Part shown: piece by piece, positions 49,902 to 57,483 of the stretch
Layout: each line of letters starts with the position of its first letter
How positions within the stretch are numbered: position 1 is the first letter of the stretch
Origin: Hyphococcus sp.
GTDB taxonomy: Bacteria; Pseudomonadota; Alphaproteobacteria; Caulobacterales; Parvularculaceae
DNA: 64,000 bases
NCBI GenBank assembly: GCA_021776375.1
Contig: JAJFGA010000042.1
Coordinates: forward strand, 52,327-116,326
Direction: 5' to 3'
The notes under the pieces: model-generated
What the model saw: the letters and a program-made list of their open reading frames with translations, nothing else
Database searches by the model: none
What the model was told of the DNA's origin: nothing
Program-made: the position numbers and the translations under genes

Positions 49902-50756
49902 TTATGCTCCGCGCCGCCAAGGCGCGGCGATGAAACGCTCCTTTTGGTGTGCGCGAAACAGAAAATACGCAGCCAGAACTAGCCCAATGGCAATCGTGAC
50001 GACCGACGCCTCCACCCCGAAGGCGCCGCCGGTGATGAGTTCCGGGCCGGTAATACTGGCATCAAGCAAACCCTCTTGCTCAAAGCCGGAAACCGCGCCG
50101 CCATAAACCCCGCCAAGGGTGAAATTCCAGCCCGCATGAAGACCGATCACCACCCACAACCGGCGCGTCACCATATAGACCGCCGCCAGCAAAACGCCCG
50201 CCTCAAGCGCGATGGCGACGCCTGCAACCAGCGTTGCATTGTCATTGCCAAGATGCAGCGCGCCGAACAACGCAGCGCTGAACAGCAGGGAAATCCAGGT
50301 GCCGAGCCACTCCTCGATGATGCGAAAGATCACGCCGCGCAGGGCAATCTCCTCAACGAAACCGGTAGCGATCGCCGCAATCAACGGCGCGGCCAGGAGG
50401 TTGGCGCCGCGCACGCCATGCAGCTCGAAAAACCCCAAGAGATAAAGCGCGCCCATCACCGAGGAAATAAAACCGGCGCCAATCAGCATGCCGATGACGA
50501 GTTCCGGGGCCGCGTAGCGGGCCGACAGCTCCGTCACCGCGCGCCCCTCAATAAACCGCACCAATGTCCAATAGGAAAAACACGCCGCAATGATCACAAC
50601 GCCCGTGCGTAACGCCGCTGCGGCGGTGGTATTTTCTATCGTCAATCTATCGGTTAAAAACTGGCCCGCATTTCCCGCCGCGAACACAAAGCCGATCAAC
50701 AGAGTAATGCCGAAAACCAGCCGCGTCAGCGGATATCTGATGATTTTTAACAGCAT
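49902..50756 (-). CDS. CPBP family intramembrane metalloprotease
   Basis: 284 aa with about eight membrane helices. Motif 1 is EEIALRGVIFRI (EExxxR), motif 2 is FGALHLGN (FxxxH), and a third helix has IGLHAGWN (HxxxN). These are the CAAX-protease/bacteriocin-immunity (CPBP) signatures. Substrate unknown. This gene encodes a separate CPBP protease, distinct from the one fused to the exosortase at 54160. It is 18 bp downstream of the SH3-domain gene on the same strand. Confidence 0.85.
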   Translation of the reverse strand: MLLKIIRYPLTRLVFGITLLIGFVFAAGNAGQFLTDRLTIENTTAAAALRTGVVIIAACFSYWTLVRFIEGRAVTELSARYAAPELVIGMLIGAGFISSVMGALYLLGFFELHGVRGANLLAAPLIAAIATGFVEEIALRGVIFRIIEEWLGTWISLLFSAALFGALHLGNDNATLVAGVAIALEAGVLLAAVYMVTRRLWVVIGLHAGWNFTLGGVYGGAVSGFEQEGLLDASITGPELITGGAFGVEASVVTIAIGLVLAAYFLFRAHQKERFIAAPWRRGA

Positions 50757-50774
50757 CGGCGCGTCCCGTTTCGC

Positions 50775-51494
50775 TCAGAGTCCAAGCAAATCATCCTTAG
50801 CGACAGGCGCAGCCACCGGGCGCGCGCGTCGCCATGCCGCGCCGTCATGACACGCCGCATCCGCCCACTCATCCTGTTCGCTGGAAACACTGATCCGCTG
50901 GGTGAATTCACGACACCGGACCGAACGCCGCCGCGGCCCGCCAGCCAGCAACAGCTCCGTTCCCGGCGCCTTGATCGCCAGACTTTTATGGATATAGCCG
51001 CGCACCTTGCCATCGATCGCCGCCAACATCCAGATTCCATCCGTCAGCCTACCGACGATTTCAACGCCCGTGCCGGACGGCAATTTTTCTGCAATCGTAT
51101 ATTGCGTTCCCGGCCCGATGCGGATGTTGGCATTGCGGGTCAGGACATATAGCCCAAGCTCGGTCTCCATCACAGAGCCGACATCGATATCCGCGCGCGC
51201 AAGCGCAATACGCGCATTCGGGTCGGGCCTTAAGTTAGCGATGGAATAGTCCCCTGGCATAACCGCGCCCGCCGCCCGCGCGCCGCGCCAGCGCTGTGGC
51301 TTGCCGCTCTCCACCGCCGCCACGACCGCGGCGCCAAGCGCTTCGCGGTCGCGCGCGGCCAGCCGCGCGCCCAAGGCTGAACCAGCGGCGAAATTTTCGC
51401 CCTCCCCGTTAAGACCGAGCGATGAGAGGCTAGCGCAGCCGCCAAGCATCAGCGCGGCAAGGCAAGCGAGAGGGAAGGAGCGCAGCCAGAACAT
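50775..51494 (-). CDS. SH3-domain lipoprotein
   Basis: 239 aa. Lipobox LGGC at residue ~20 after a hydrophobic leader. The C-terminal part has a bacterial SH3 (SH3_3) domain: NANIRIGPGTQYTIAEKLPS then GVEIVGRLTDGIWMLAAIDG. The part between is Ala/Gly-rich. The start at 51494 has AAAGG upstream and removes an odd N-terminal extension. Such proteins usually bind cell wall or assist export. Confidence 0.7.
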   Translation of the reverse strand: MFWLRSFPLACLAALMLGGCASLSSLGLNGEGENFAAGSALGARLAARDREALGAAVVAAVESGKPQRWRGARAAGAVMPGDYSIANLRPDPNARIALARADIDVGSVMETELGLYVLTRNANIRIGPGTQYTIAEKLPSGTGVEIVGRLTDGIWMLAAIDGKVRGYIHKSLAIKAPGTELLLAGGPRRRSVRCREFTQRISVSSEQDEWADAACHDGAAWRRARPVAAPVAKDDLLGL

Positions 51495-51581
51495 AGACAA
51501 GAACCTTTCAAACATGACGTTCAAGGGTTGCACATTTATGCCGGTTTGTGGAGAGCGCTGACGGCGGAACGCAAAACACGG

Positions 51582-51917
51582 CTAATCCAGAAAGGCCCGT
51601 CCCTCACGGTCCTCAATTTCGACGATCCACAGGTCGGGATCGATGGCGGTCTCTTTTTTGAGCCAGGCGTCGATCTTTTGCTCGCTCAAATCATCTGAAA
51701 ATGGCTCGCGCCAGATCGGTTTGCCCTCAAGGTCGCGACTCTGGACGAACAGCTTTGCCGCCCCGGGCCCAAGATAGATTTTAACGGCGACGGCGCCAGC
51801 GTCGGGATCGCCCTTGCGCGCCACGGTCGCAAAGGCGCCCTCGCCTTGCGCCCGGCGCATATGCGCGGTGACGCGGATTTCGGTTTTGAGGCGTGGCTCA
51901 GTCACTGACGCTCGCAT
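51582..51917 (-). CDS. DUF1491 family protein
   Basis: About 111 aa. Residues from PRLKTEIRVTAHMRRAQ through VARKGDPDAGAVAVKIYL to EIEDREGRAFLD match DUF1491, a family confined to alphaproteobacteria and of unknown function. The ATG at 51917 and a GTG at 51905 are alternative starts; both overlap the end of the sterol desaturase gene, so the two are translationally coupled. Confidence 0.8.
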   Translation of the reverse strand: MRASVTEPRLKTEIRVTAHMRRAQGEGAFATVARKGDPDAGAVAVKIYLGPGAAKLFVQSRDLEGKPIWREPFSDDLSEQKIDAWLKKETAIDPDLWIVEIEDREGRAFLD

Positions 51918-52761
51918 CATGGGCGCTCGCATCACGCGCGTCACTGGCGTCCGGTTTTGGGATCGCGGCATGGTCCGGTTTGCGGAATGGATCGAGCGCA
52001 AGATTGGCGAAGCTGTCCGGTGTTATCGCTTCCGGGCCTGCCATGCCGAATATCTCATTCTCGCGCAGACGATTGGAGGGGGTAAACGTGCCAAACATCT
52101 GGTCCCACAAAGAAAAGATCGTGCCGAGATTGGTGTCCAGATGTTCCGGCGCTGCTGAGTGATGCAGGCGGTGAATATGCGGCGTCACAAACACACGCGA
52201 GACCACGCGCTCAATTGCAGGCGCCAATGCGATATTGGTATGGGTGAAGGTATTGACCAAAGCGAGCACCACAAAATTGACCACAATCGCTTCGGCCGGC
52301 AGGCCAAGGAGGAAGACCACCGGCAAGTCGATGATCGCGCGGATCAGCGCTTCAAATGGATGAAACCGCAGCGAGGTCGTGGCGTCAACATGCGCATCAC
52401 CATGATGGGTGCGATGCGTTCGCCATAGAATATACCATTTGTGTAAAGAGCGATGAACACCATAAGCGACCAGGTCGTAGGCGATAATTGCCGCCGCCGC
52501 TGTTACCCACAACGGCGCCGTCACCTGGTTAAACACCCCAAACCCTTGCGCTTCCGCAATCAGCGCGCCGCCATAAGTCGAAAGGAGCGGCAACAAACCC
52601 AGCAGGATAAAGCTATAAAAACTCATCGACGCATTGCGCACCCAACGCGCCAGGCTGATTTTCACATCGCGCCGCCACGGCATAATCACTTCAAGCGCCA
52701 GCGCCGTAGCCAGCACCCCAAGGGCAAAGTAAAAACCCGTCACGCCTTTGAAAAAATCCAT
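51898..52761 (-). CDS. Sterol desaturase family (fatty acid hydroxylase superfamily) protein
   Basis: 287 aa, membrane-bound di-iron oxygenase type. Four or more membrane helices surround the histidine motifs HRSLHKWYILWRTHRTHHGD and, further on, HIHRLHHSAAPEH, which bind the iron pair. Substrate probably a lipid (hopanoid or fatty acid), not determinable. The DUF1491 gene follows with an overlap. Confidence 0.9.
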   Translation of the reverse strand: MDFFKGVTGFYFALGVLATALALEVIMPWRRDVKISLARWVRNASMSFYSFILLGLLPLLSTYGGALIAEAQGFGVFNQVTAPLWVTAAAAIIAYDLVAYGVHRSLHKWYILWRTHRTHHGDAHVDATTSLRFHPFEALIRAIIDLPVVFLLGLPAEAIVVNFVVLALVNTFTHTNIALAPAIERVVSRVFVTPHIHRLHHSAAPEHLDTNLGTIFSLWDQMFGTFTPSNRLRENEIFGMAGPEAITPDSFANLALDPFRKPDHAAIPKPDASDARDASAHDASVSD

Positions 52762-53116
52762 ATTATTTGGCCTGCCGATCTCATACCGGGTCGCTTTTTA
52801 GCGTGTTAGCACAATACTCTAACGCCGCCGGACGGGCGGCCAAACTATGCGCTGTGCAACAATCGTAATTAATAAGCCGTTTTGAAGCGCAAACGCAAAA
52901 ATATTACGCGAGCCCCCTGCGCCGCTCACAACCTTTACGGGCTATCCGTTGCATTCATCCTTACCAAACTGTATCATTTGAGGACTGCAGGAATGCGGTG
53001 TTTTAGGTGGGACAATGGGGGAATAAAATATTTCAAATTGCGTCGGCGCAGCGCGGCTTGGTGGCTTTGCCGCCCTTACTGACGACAATTAAACCCGACA
53101 ATAGAGGAGAGACGAT
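52762..53116. other. Intergenic stretch with no convincing gene
   Basis: A 355-bp stretch between the sterol desaturase gene and the exosortase-substrate array. An open frame of 66 codons (52882-53082, plus) lacks a ribosome site, a conserved motif and codon bias, so I do not call it. The promoter for the substrate array should lie in its last 80 bp. Confidence 0.6.
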
Positions 53117-53284
53117 ATGACAAGAGTTATTTTGGCGGGAGCCTTGGCGTTGATATCGACCACCGCTATGGCTGGAGATCTGTGGGTCGATGTACCTGAA
53201 ATGAGTGCTGGCGCCGGTGTCGCAGCGGTTGCGCTGCTGGTCGGCGTTGCCGCGATCATTCGTGAGCGCAGCAAACGCAAATAA
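53117..53284 (+). CDS. Micro-substrate of exosortase E, copy 1 (55 aa)
   Basis: A tiny protein made of a signal peptide (MTRVILAGALALISTTAMA), a six-residue mature segment (GDLWVD) and a C-terminal sorting signal: the motif VPEMSAGAGVAA, a membrane helix (VALLVGVAAII) and the basic tail RERSKRK. The tripartite C-terminus (motif, helix, arginine cluster) is what exosortases recognise; VPEM/AG is a variant of VPEID. GAGGAG-type ribosome site upstream. Copies 2-4 follow at once, so a single mRNA is likely. Confidence 0.85.
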   Translation: MTRVILAGALALISTTAMAGDLWVDVPEMSAGAGVAAVALLVGVAAIIRERSKRK

Positions 53285-53297
53285 GGGAGAGATGACG

Positions 53298-53465
53298 ATG
53301 ACAAAATATATTCTGGCGGGTGCTCTGACTTTACTGTCGACGGCGGCTATGGCGAGCATACCGACGCATGAAGTACCTGAAATGAGCGCCGGCGCCGGTG
53401 TTGCGGCGGTTGCGTTGCTGATTGGCGTTGCCGCGATCATTCGCGAGCGCAGTAAGCGTAAATAA
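53298..53465 (+). CDS. Micro-substrate of exosortase E, copy 2 (55 aa)
   Basis: Same plan: signal peptide (MTKYILAGALTLLSTAAMA), a six-residue mature segment (SIPTHE) and the identical sorting signal ending RERSKRK. It begins 13 bp after copy 1, after AGGGAGAG. An ATG two codons earlier (53292) is an alternative. Leader and tail are almost identical to copy 3, showing recent duplication, while the mature segment differs. Confidence 0.85.
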   Translation: MTKYILAGALTLLSTAAMASIPTHEVPEMSAGAGVAAVALLIGVAAIIRERSKRK

Positions 53466-53477
53466 GGGAGTGAGAAG

Positions 53478-53642
53478 ATGACGAAATACATTTTGGCAGG
53501 CGCTCTGACTTTACTGTCGACGGCGGCTATGGCTGGCCAAGCGGTGAAGGTGCCTGAAATGAGCGCTGGCGCCGGTGTCGCGGCGGTTGCGCTGTTGATT
53601 GGCGTTGCCGCGGTCATTCGTGAACGCAGCAAACGTAAATAA
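53478..53642 (+). CDS. Micro-substrate of exosortase E, copy 3 (54 aa)
   Basis: Same plan: a leader (MTKYILAGALTLLSTAAMA) shared residue for residue with copy 2, a five-residue mature segment (GQAVK) and the sorting signal. One residue differs in the tail helix (AAVIRERSKRK instead of AAIIRERSKRK). GGGAGTGAGAAG upstream. Confidence 0.85.
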   Translation: MTKYILAGALTLLSTAAMAGQAVKVPEMSAGAGVAAVALLIGVAAVIRERSKRK

Positions 53643-53672
53643 CCAAATCTGATAGAAACGGGGAGAATAACG

Positions 53673-53897
53673 ATGAGAAATCTAACGATCATGGGGGCGC
53701 TGGCGCTCCTTATATCACCTGCGAACGCACAAACCATAGGCTGCGATGACATATCCATCGCGTCTGCGCTAAAGGGTTTGGTCGAGCATAGCCCTTGCTA
53801 TGAAGTGCCTGAAATGAGCGCCGGCGCCGGCGTGGCGGCGATTGCGCTGCTTGTTGGCGTTGCTGCAATCATTCGTGAGCGGAGCAAGCGCAAATAG
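53673..53897 (+). CDS. Micro-substrate of exosortase E, copy 4 (74 aa, with two cysteines)
   Basis: The longest copy. Leader MRNLTIMGALALLISPANA, then a mature segment of about 25 residues with two cysteines (QTIGCDDISIAS, HSPCYE) that could form a disulfide, then the same VPEMSAGAG sorting signal. The leader is unrelated to those of copies 2-3, so this is an older paralogue. A strong terminator follows it. Confidence 0.85.
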   Translation: MRNLTIMGALALLISPANAQTIGCDDISIASALKGLVEHSPCYEVPEMSAGAGVAAIALLVGVAAIIRERSKRK

Positions 53898-53921
53898 CGC
53901 CTTGACTTGGTTACCCCATAA

Positions 53922-53955
53922 AACAGCCCTTCACTTAGTGAAGGGCTGTTTTTTT
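53922..53955 (+). terminator. Strong rho-independent terminator after the substrate array
   Basis: A perfect 13-bp stem, AACAGCCCTTCAC with GTGAAGGGCTGTT, a TTA loop, and a seven-base T tract. It ends the substrate mRNA about 200 bp before the exosortase gene, so substrates and enzyme are made from separate transcripts, which allows unequal dosage. Confidence 0.92.
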
Positions 53956-54159
53956 GCCCACCATTAGAGCATCGAGTGAAAAGTTTCAGTGGTTTTCATG
54001 GCTCACGGCGATATTTCGAACAAACGAGAATAAAATGCGGCGAGATATAGTTAACGCCTCTTGCGATAGGATCGGAAACGCCCCCTGGGCTTGGCGTAAT
54101 TCTCGCAAGCCGTTCTCGCCAGATGCGGGGCCGTTGCCTCTTTGCTTCCAGATAGGTGC

Positions 54160-55836
54160 GTGGTTATAAAACAGAACGTGGCCGAGACATCTTCATATCC
54201 TATGGGCGCGACGATTACAGGCCCACGCCTTGTTTTGCGTGGCGTGCTGATTTTAGCGCTGGCGCTGCTTGAGCTGCCGGCGCTGGCGTTCCTTTACGAT
54301 CCGCTGGCGATCAACGATACCGACCCTTTATGGTTGATGGTGCGTGCGGGGCTCCGAGAAATGGTCCCGGTCGTTATCTTTTTTGGCGCCGCGCTCGGCG
54401 TATTGCTGACCCCGCAGCGGCGCGCCCTGTTCGCCGACTGGCGAGCGGTCGCGTCTGACCGTCGCTGGACGTTCTGGGCGGGCGCAAACCTTGCCGGATT
54501 TGCCACCCTTGCGGTTGCGACGATTTTGTTAAACGCCCATGGTGCAGGCCTTGCCGAGCCGCCATGGTTGCTGTTTGGCTTATGGAGCGCTGGCGTATTC
54601 GGGCTCTACTTTTTGCTAGCCCAAGCGCTGGCGCCGATAGATTTCTTTATACGGACGATAAAGCGTGAAAAATGGCTGGCCCTCCTGGCGGCTGGCGCTG
54701 CGGGTTTTGTCTTCGCCGCATCGGAAATGTCGCAAAAATCCTGGACCTTCCTGTCCGAGGCGACCTTTCATGTCTCCGCCTTTGTGCTTGGTCTTTATGA
54801 AAAGGATGTGTTCGTTGATCCTGCGCGCCGATTGCTCGGCGCCGATGGGTTTATCGTGAACATTGCGGCTGCCTGCTCCGGCTATGAGGGGATTGGTCTC
54901 GTGACCGCGTTTTTGGCGATTTATCTATGGATATTCCGCGCGGTGTTGCGGTTTCCCAATGCCTATCTGGTGCTGCCACTCGGCATTGCCACGATCTGGA
55001 TATTAAACAGCGTGCGCATCGCGGCGCTGATCAGCCTCGGCGCGCATGTCTCGCCGGAAATCGCCAGCACCGGATTTCATTCCCAGGCCGGGTGGATGAT
55101 GTTCCTGATCGTCACGATCGGCATTATGTTGGCGACCCACCGCATTGGTTTTTTTCACAACGAAAACGCGCAGATCTCAAACGCGCCGCCCGCGCCCGCT
55201 TTTCGCGAGGCGATGTTTTTATTGGTGCCGTTCCTTGCGATGACCGCCGCGGGCATCATCGCCGCCGCCTTCACCGCCGACGGGTATTGGCTTTACAGCT
55301 TGCGGGTCATTGCGATTGGGGCCGCGCTTGGCTTTGGCTGGCGGTTTTATCGCGGCCTTGCACTGCCGGAGACCTTGCGCGCTTACGCCGAGCCGGCGCT
55401 AATCGGCGCGGTCGTCGGCGCAGCGTGGATTGCGACCGATCCGGGACGCGGCGAGACCAGTGATCTCGGCATATGGCTGGCGGGCCTGCCGGCGACGGCG
55501 GTGGTCTTCTGGCTCACAATGCGCGTCGTCGGCACAATCGTCCTTGTACCGATTGCTGAAGAGCTCGCCTTTCGCGGCTACCTTCACCGCAAACTGATCG
55601 CCGACCGCTTCGAGGCGGTCACTGAGGCCGCCTTCACCTGGAAGGCGTTCATCATCTCGTCGGTTTTGTTTGCGCTGCTTCACGATCGCTGGCTCGCCGG
55701 CGGCCTCGCCGGCGCCGCCTTTGCACTCGCGCTCTATCGCTCAGGCAAGGTCACAGGCGCCATCATCGCGCATATGTCCGCCAATGCGGTGATCGCCTTC
55801 TGGGCGATTGTCTTCGGGCAGTGGAGTTTGCTTTAA
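54160..55836 (+). CDS. Exosortase E fused to CPBP-type protease (VPEID-CTERM-type system)
   Basis: About 558 aa, multi-pass membrane protein. The exosortase part (residues ~200-330) has the catalytic triad C239 (AACSGYEG), R286 (NSVRIAAL) and H307 (GFHSQAGW), which cuts the sorting signal and passes the protein to an acceptor. The C-terminal ~200 residues are a CPBP protease: E467-E468 (IAEELAFRGY), H508 (FALLHDRW) and H538/N542 (HMSANAV). This fusion is the known exosortase E architecture of the VPEID-CTERM systems, first described in alphaproteobacteria. Start unsure; GTG 54160 chosen. Its substrates are probably the four small genes upstream. Confidence 0.85.
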   Translation: MVIKQNVAETSSYPMGATITGPRLVLRGVLILALALLELPALAFLYDPLAINDTDPLWLMVRAGLREMVPVVIFFGAALGVLLTPQRRALFADWRAVASDRRWTFWAGANLAGFATLAVATILLNAHGAGLAEPPWLLFGLWSAGVFGLYFLLAQALAPIDFFIRTIKREKWLALLAAGAAGFVFAASEMSQKSWTFLSEATFHVSAFVLGLYEKDVFVDPARRLLGADGFIVNIAAACSGYEGIGLVTAFLAIYLWIFRAVLRFPNAYLVLPLGIATIWILNSVRIAALISLGAHVSPEIASTGFHSQAGWMMFLIVTIGIMLATHRIGFFHNENAQISNAPPAPAFREAMFLLVPFLAMTAAGIIAAAFTADGYWLYSLRVIAIGAALGFGWRFYRGLALPETLRAYAEPALIGAVVGAAWIATDPGRGETSDLGIWLAGLPATAVVFWLTMRVVGTIVLVPIAEELAFRGYLHRKLIADRFEAVTEAAFTWKAFIISSVLFALLHDRWLAGGLAGAAFALALYRSGKVTGAIIAHMSANAVIAFWAIVFGQWSLL

Positions 55837-56114
55837 AGCGCTTATGGTCTTGCTAATTTCCGTTATTGGCTCTTTCAAAGCCATATAACCGTACACAAAT
55901 GATCTAAAAAAATGATGCAAAATTTTCGTCGATCTTCAAGATTCAGACCTTGAGGAGAGTGCTCAAAAAAGGGAAAATCCGGGTGGGGGTAATATCAATA
56001 TTGCGCTCGGCTCACACTCATTACGCAACACTTTCCCGTGAGGGACTTGTATTGGCCTGGGCGTTTTGCGAGGAAGCACGCACCGGAAAATCAGTCTAGG
56101 GGAATTTCAAAAAA

Positions 56115-57329
56115 ATGATTAGAGCAGCGAAAAATTGGACCATGGTATGGGCAGTGGTTACTGCTTCGGTTTTTTTAGGGGCGTCAATTCCAGCTTACGC
56201 GGATATGGCTGAGGCCCGTACGGTCGAAACCGAAAAAAAACCCGAGCAAACCGAGGAACAACTGGTTGCGCGCTATGATTCATTTATGAAAATAAACGAA
56301 GAAAATGGCTTCTCGGGCGCCGTATTGATCGAAGACAGAGGCTCGCTTATTTATAACAAGGCTTTCGGGTATGCCGACAAGAAAAAGAAAATCAAAAACA
56401 CACAAGAAACATTATTCGATATAGGCTCCATCACCAAGCAGTTCACCGCTGCCGCCATTTTAAAGCTGATGGAAAACGGCGAACTTTCCGTGAATGATCC
56501 CTTGTCAAAATTCTTTGACGGGGCGCCTGCCGACAAGAAAAACATCACCCTTCATCAGCTGCTGACACACACCTCTGGGATTTCCGCCTATACTGGCGAC
56601 GACTATGAATATCTGTCATCGGAAGAGTTTCTGAAGCAGGTTTTCAAACGAAAGCTAAAGGCAAAACCGGGGGAGAAACACCTCTATGCCAATGTTGGGT
56701 ACAGTCTTCTTGCAATGATTGTTGAGCAGGTTTCTGGCCAGCCTTACGAAACATTCTTGTATGAAAACATTCTCAAGCCGGCAGGGCTCGAAAATACCGG
56801 CTATCTGAGGCTTGATTACAGTCAGCACGCTGTTGCACAGGGCTATAATTATAGAAACAACAAACTATGGGGGTCCAGTGTTGAGCGCTGGGCGGAAGCT
56901 GGCGGGGTTTCCTGGCATTTGAAAGGCAATGGCGGCATTCTGTCTACTACACTTGATATGTACAAATGGCATCGCGCCATCCAGACCGCAAAAGTACTCA
57001 AACCTGAAACGATCGAATTATACCAGGCGCGGCATGTTTTAATTTCTGACTCTACGCAACATTATTATGCCTATGGATGGGGCATTTCCAGCACTCAAAG
57101 CGGCAAGGTTGCAGGGCATGACGGTAGCAATGGTATCTTTTTTGCTATCGTGCGACGTTATATCGATACCGATACGGCAATCATTTACATGACGAATGAG
57201 GTAAGCCCCGGTGCGGCTAAACTGCCCAAGGAACTGGTTTATATCCTTCGCTTTCCGGATTACGAACCGGAGATAATCCAAAAGCCAACACGGCTTGACC
57301 GATTAAAGTGCAAGGTTAATTGTTTTTGA
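56115..57329 (+). CDS. Secreted serine hydrolase, beta-lactamase/DD-peptidase superfamily
   Basis: 404 aa. The signal peptide ends near AYA (residue ~31). Catalytic motifs of the class C/DD-peptidase fold: S105-xx-K108 (DIGSITKQFT), Y191-A-N193 (LYANVGYSLL) and GHDGSNGIFF near the C-terminus in place of KTG. Most superfamily members with the HxG variant are esterases or peptidases, not true beta-lactamases. AGGGGA lies upstream of the start. It follows the exosortase gene but after 278 bp, so it is probably independent. Confidence 0.85.
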   Translation: MIRAAKNWTMVWAVVTASVFLGASIPAYADMAEARTVETEKKPEQTEEQLVARYDSFMKINEENGFSGAVLIEDRGSLIYNKAFGYADKKKKIKNTQETLFDIGSITKQFTAAAILKLMENGELSVNDPLSKFFDGAPADKKNITLHQLLTHTSGISAYTGDDYEYLSSEEFLKQVFKRKLKAKPGEKHLYANVGYSLLAMIVEQVSGQPYETFLYENILKPAGLENTGYLRLDYSQHAVAQGYNYRNNKLWGSSVERWAEAGGVSWHLKGNGGILSTTLDMYKWHRAIQTAKVLKPETIELYQARHVLISDSTQHYYAYGWGISSTQSGKVAGHDGSNGIFFAIVRRYIDTDTAIIYMTNEVSPGAAKLPKELVYILRFPDYEPEIIQKPTRLDRLKCKVNCF

Positions 57330-57483
57330 ACGGGTTTTCCCCATTTCGTTGCTAGTCGGAACTGCGTGCATTGAAGGACTATATCTAAACGTCTCCGTTT
57401 GCGCCCATTCCCTTCGTGTGCAACGCGAAGCGCTACGCCTGCTTTTGGCGAACAGCGGCCACTCGGTATCAATCGAAAACGCT

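Noticed and set aside
53033..53758. A 241-codon minus-strand frame across the substrate array with internal repeats
   Set aside because: It is the antisense of the four repeated sorting tails, which explains its internal repetition; the plus-strand genes have ribosome sites, signal peptides and a terminator.
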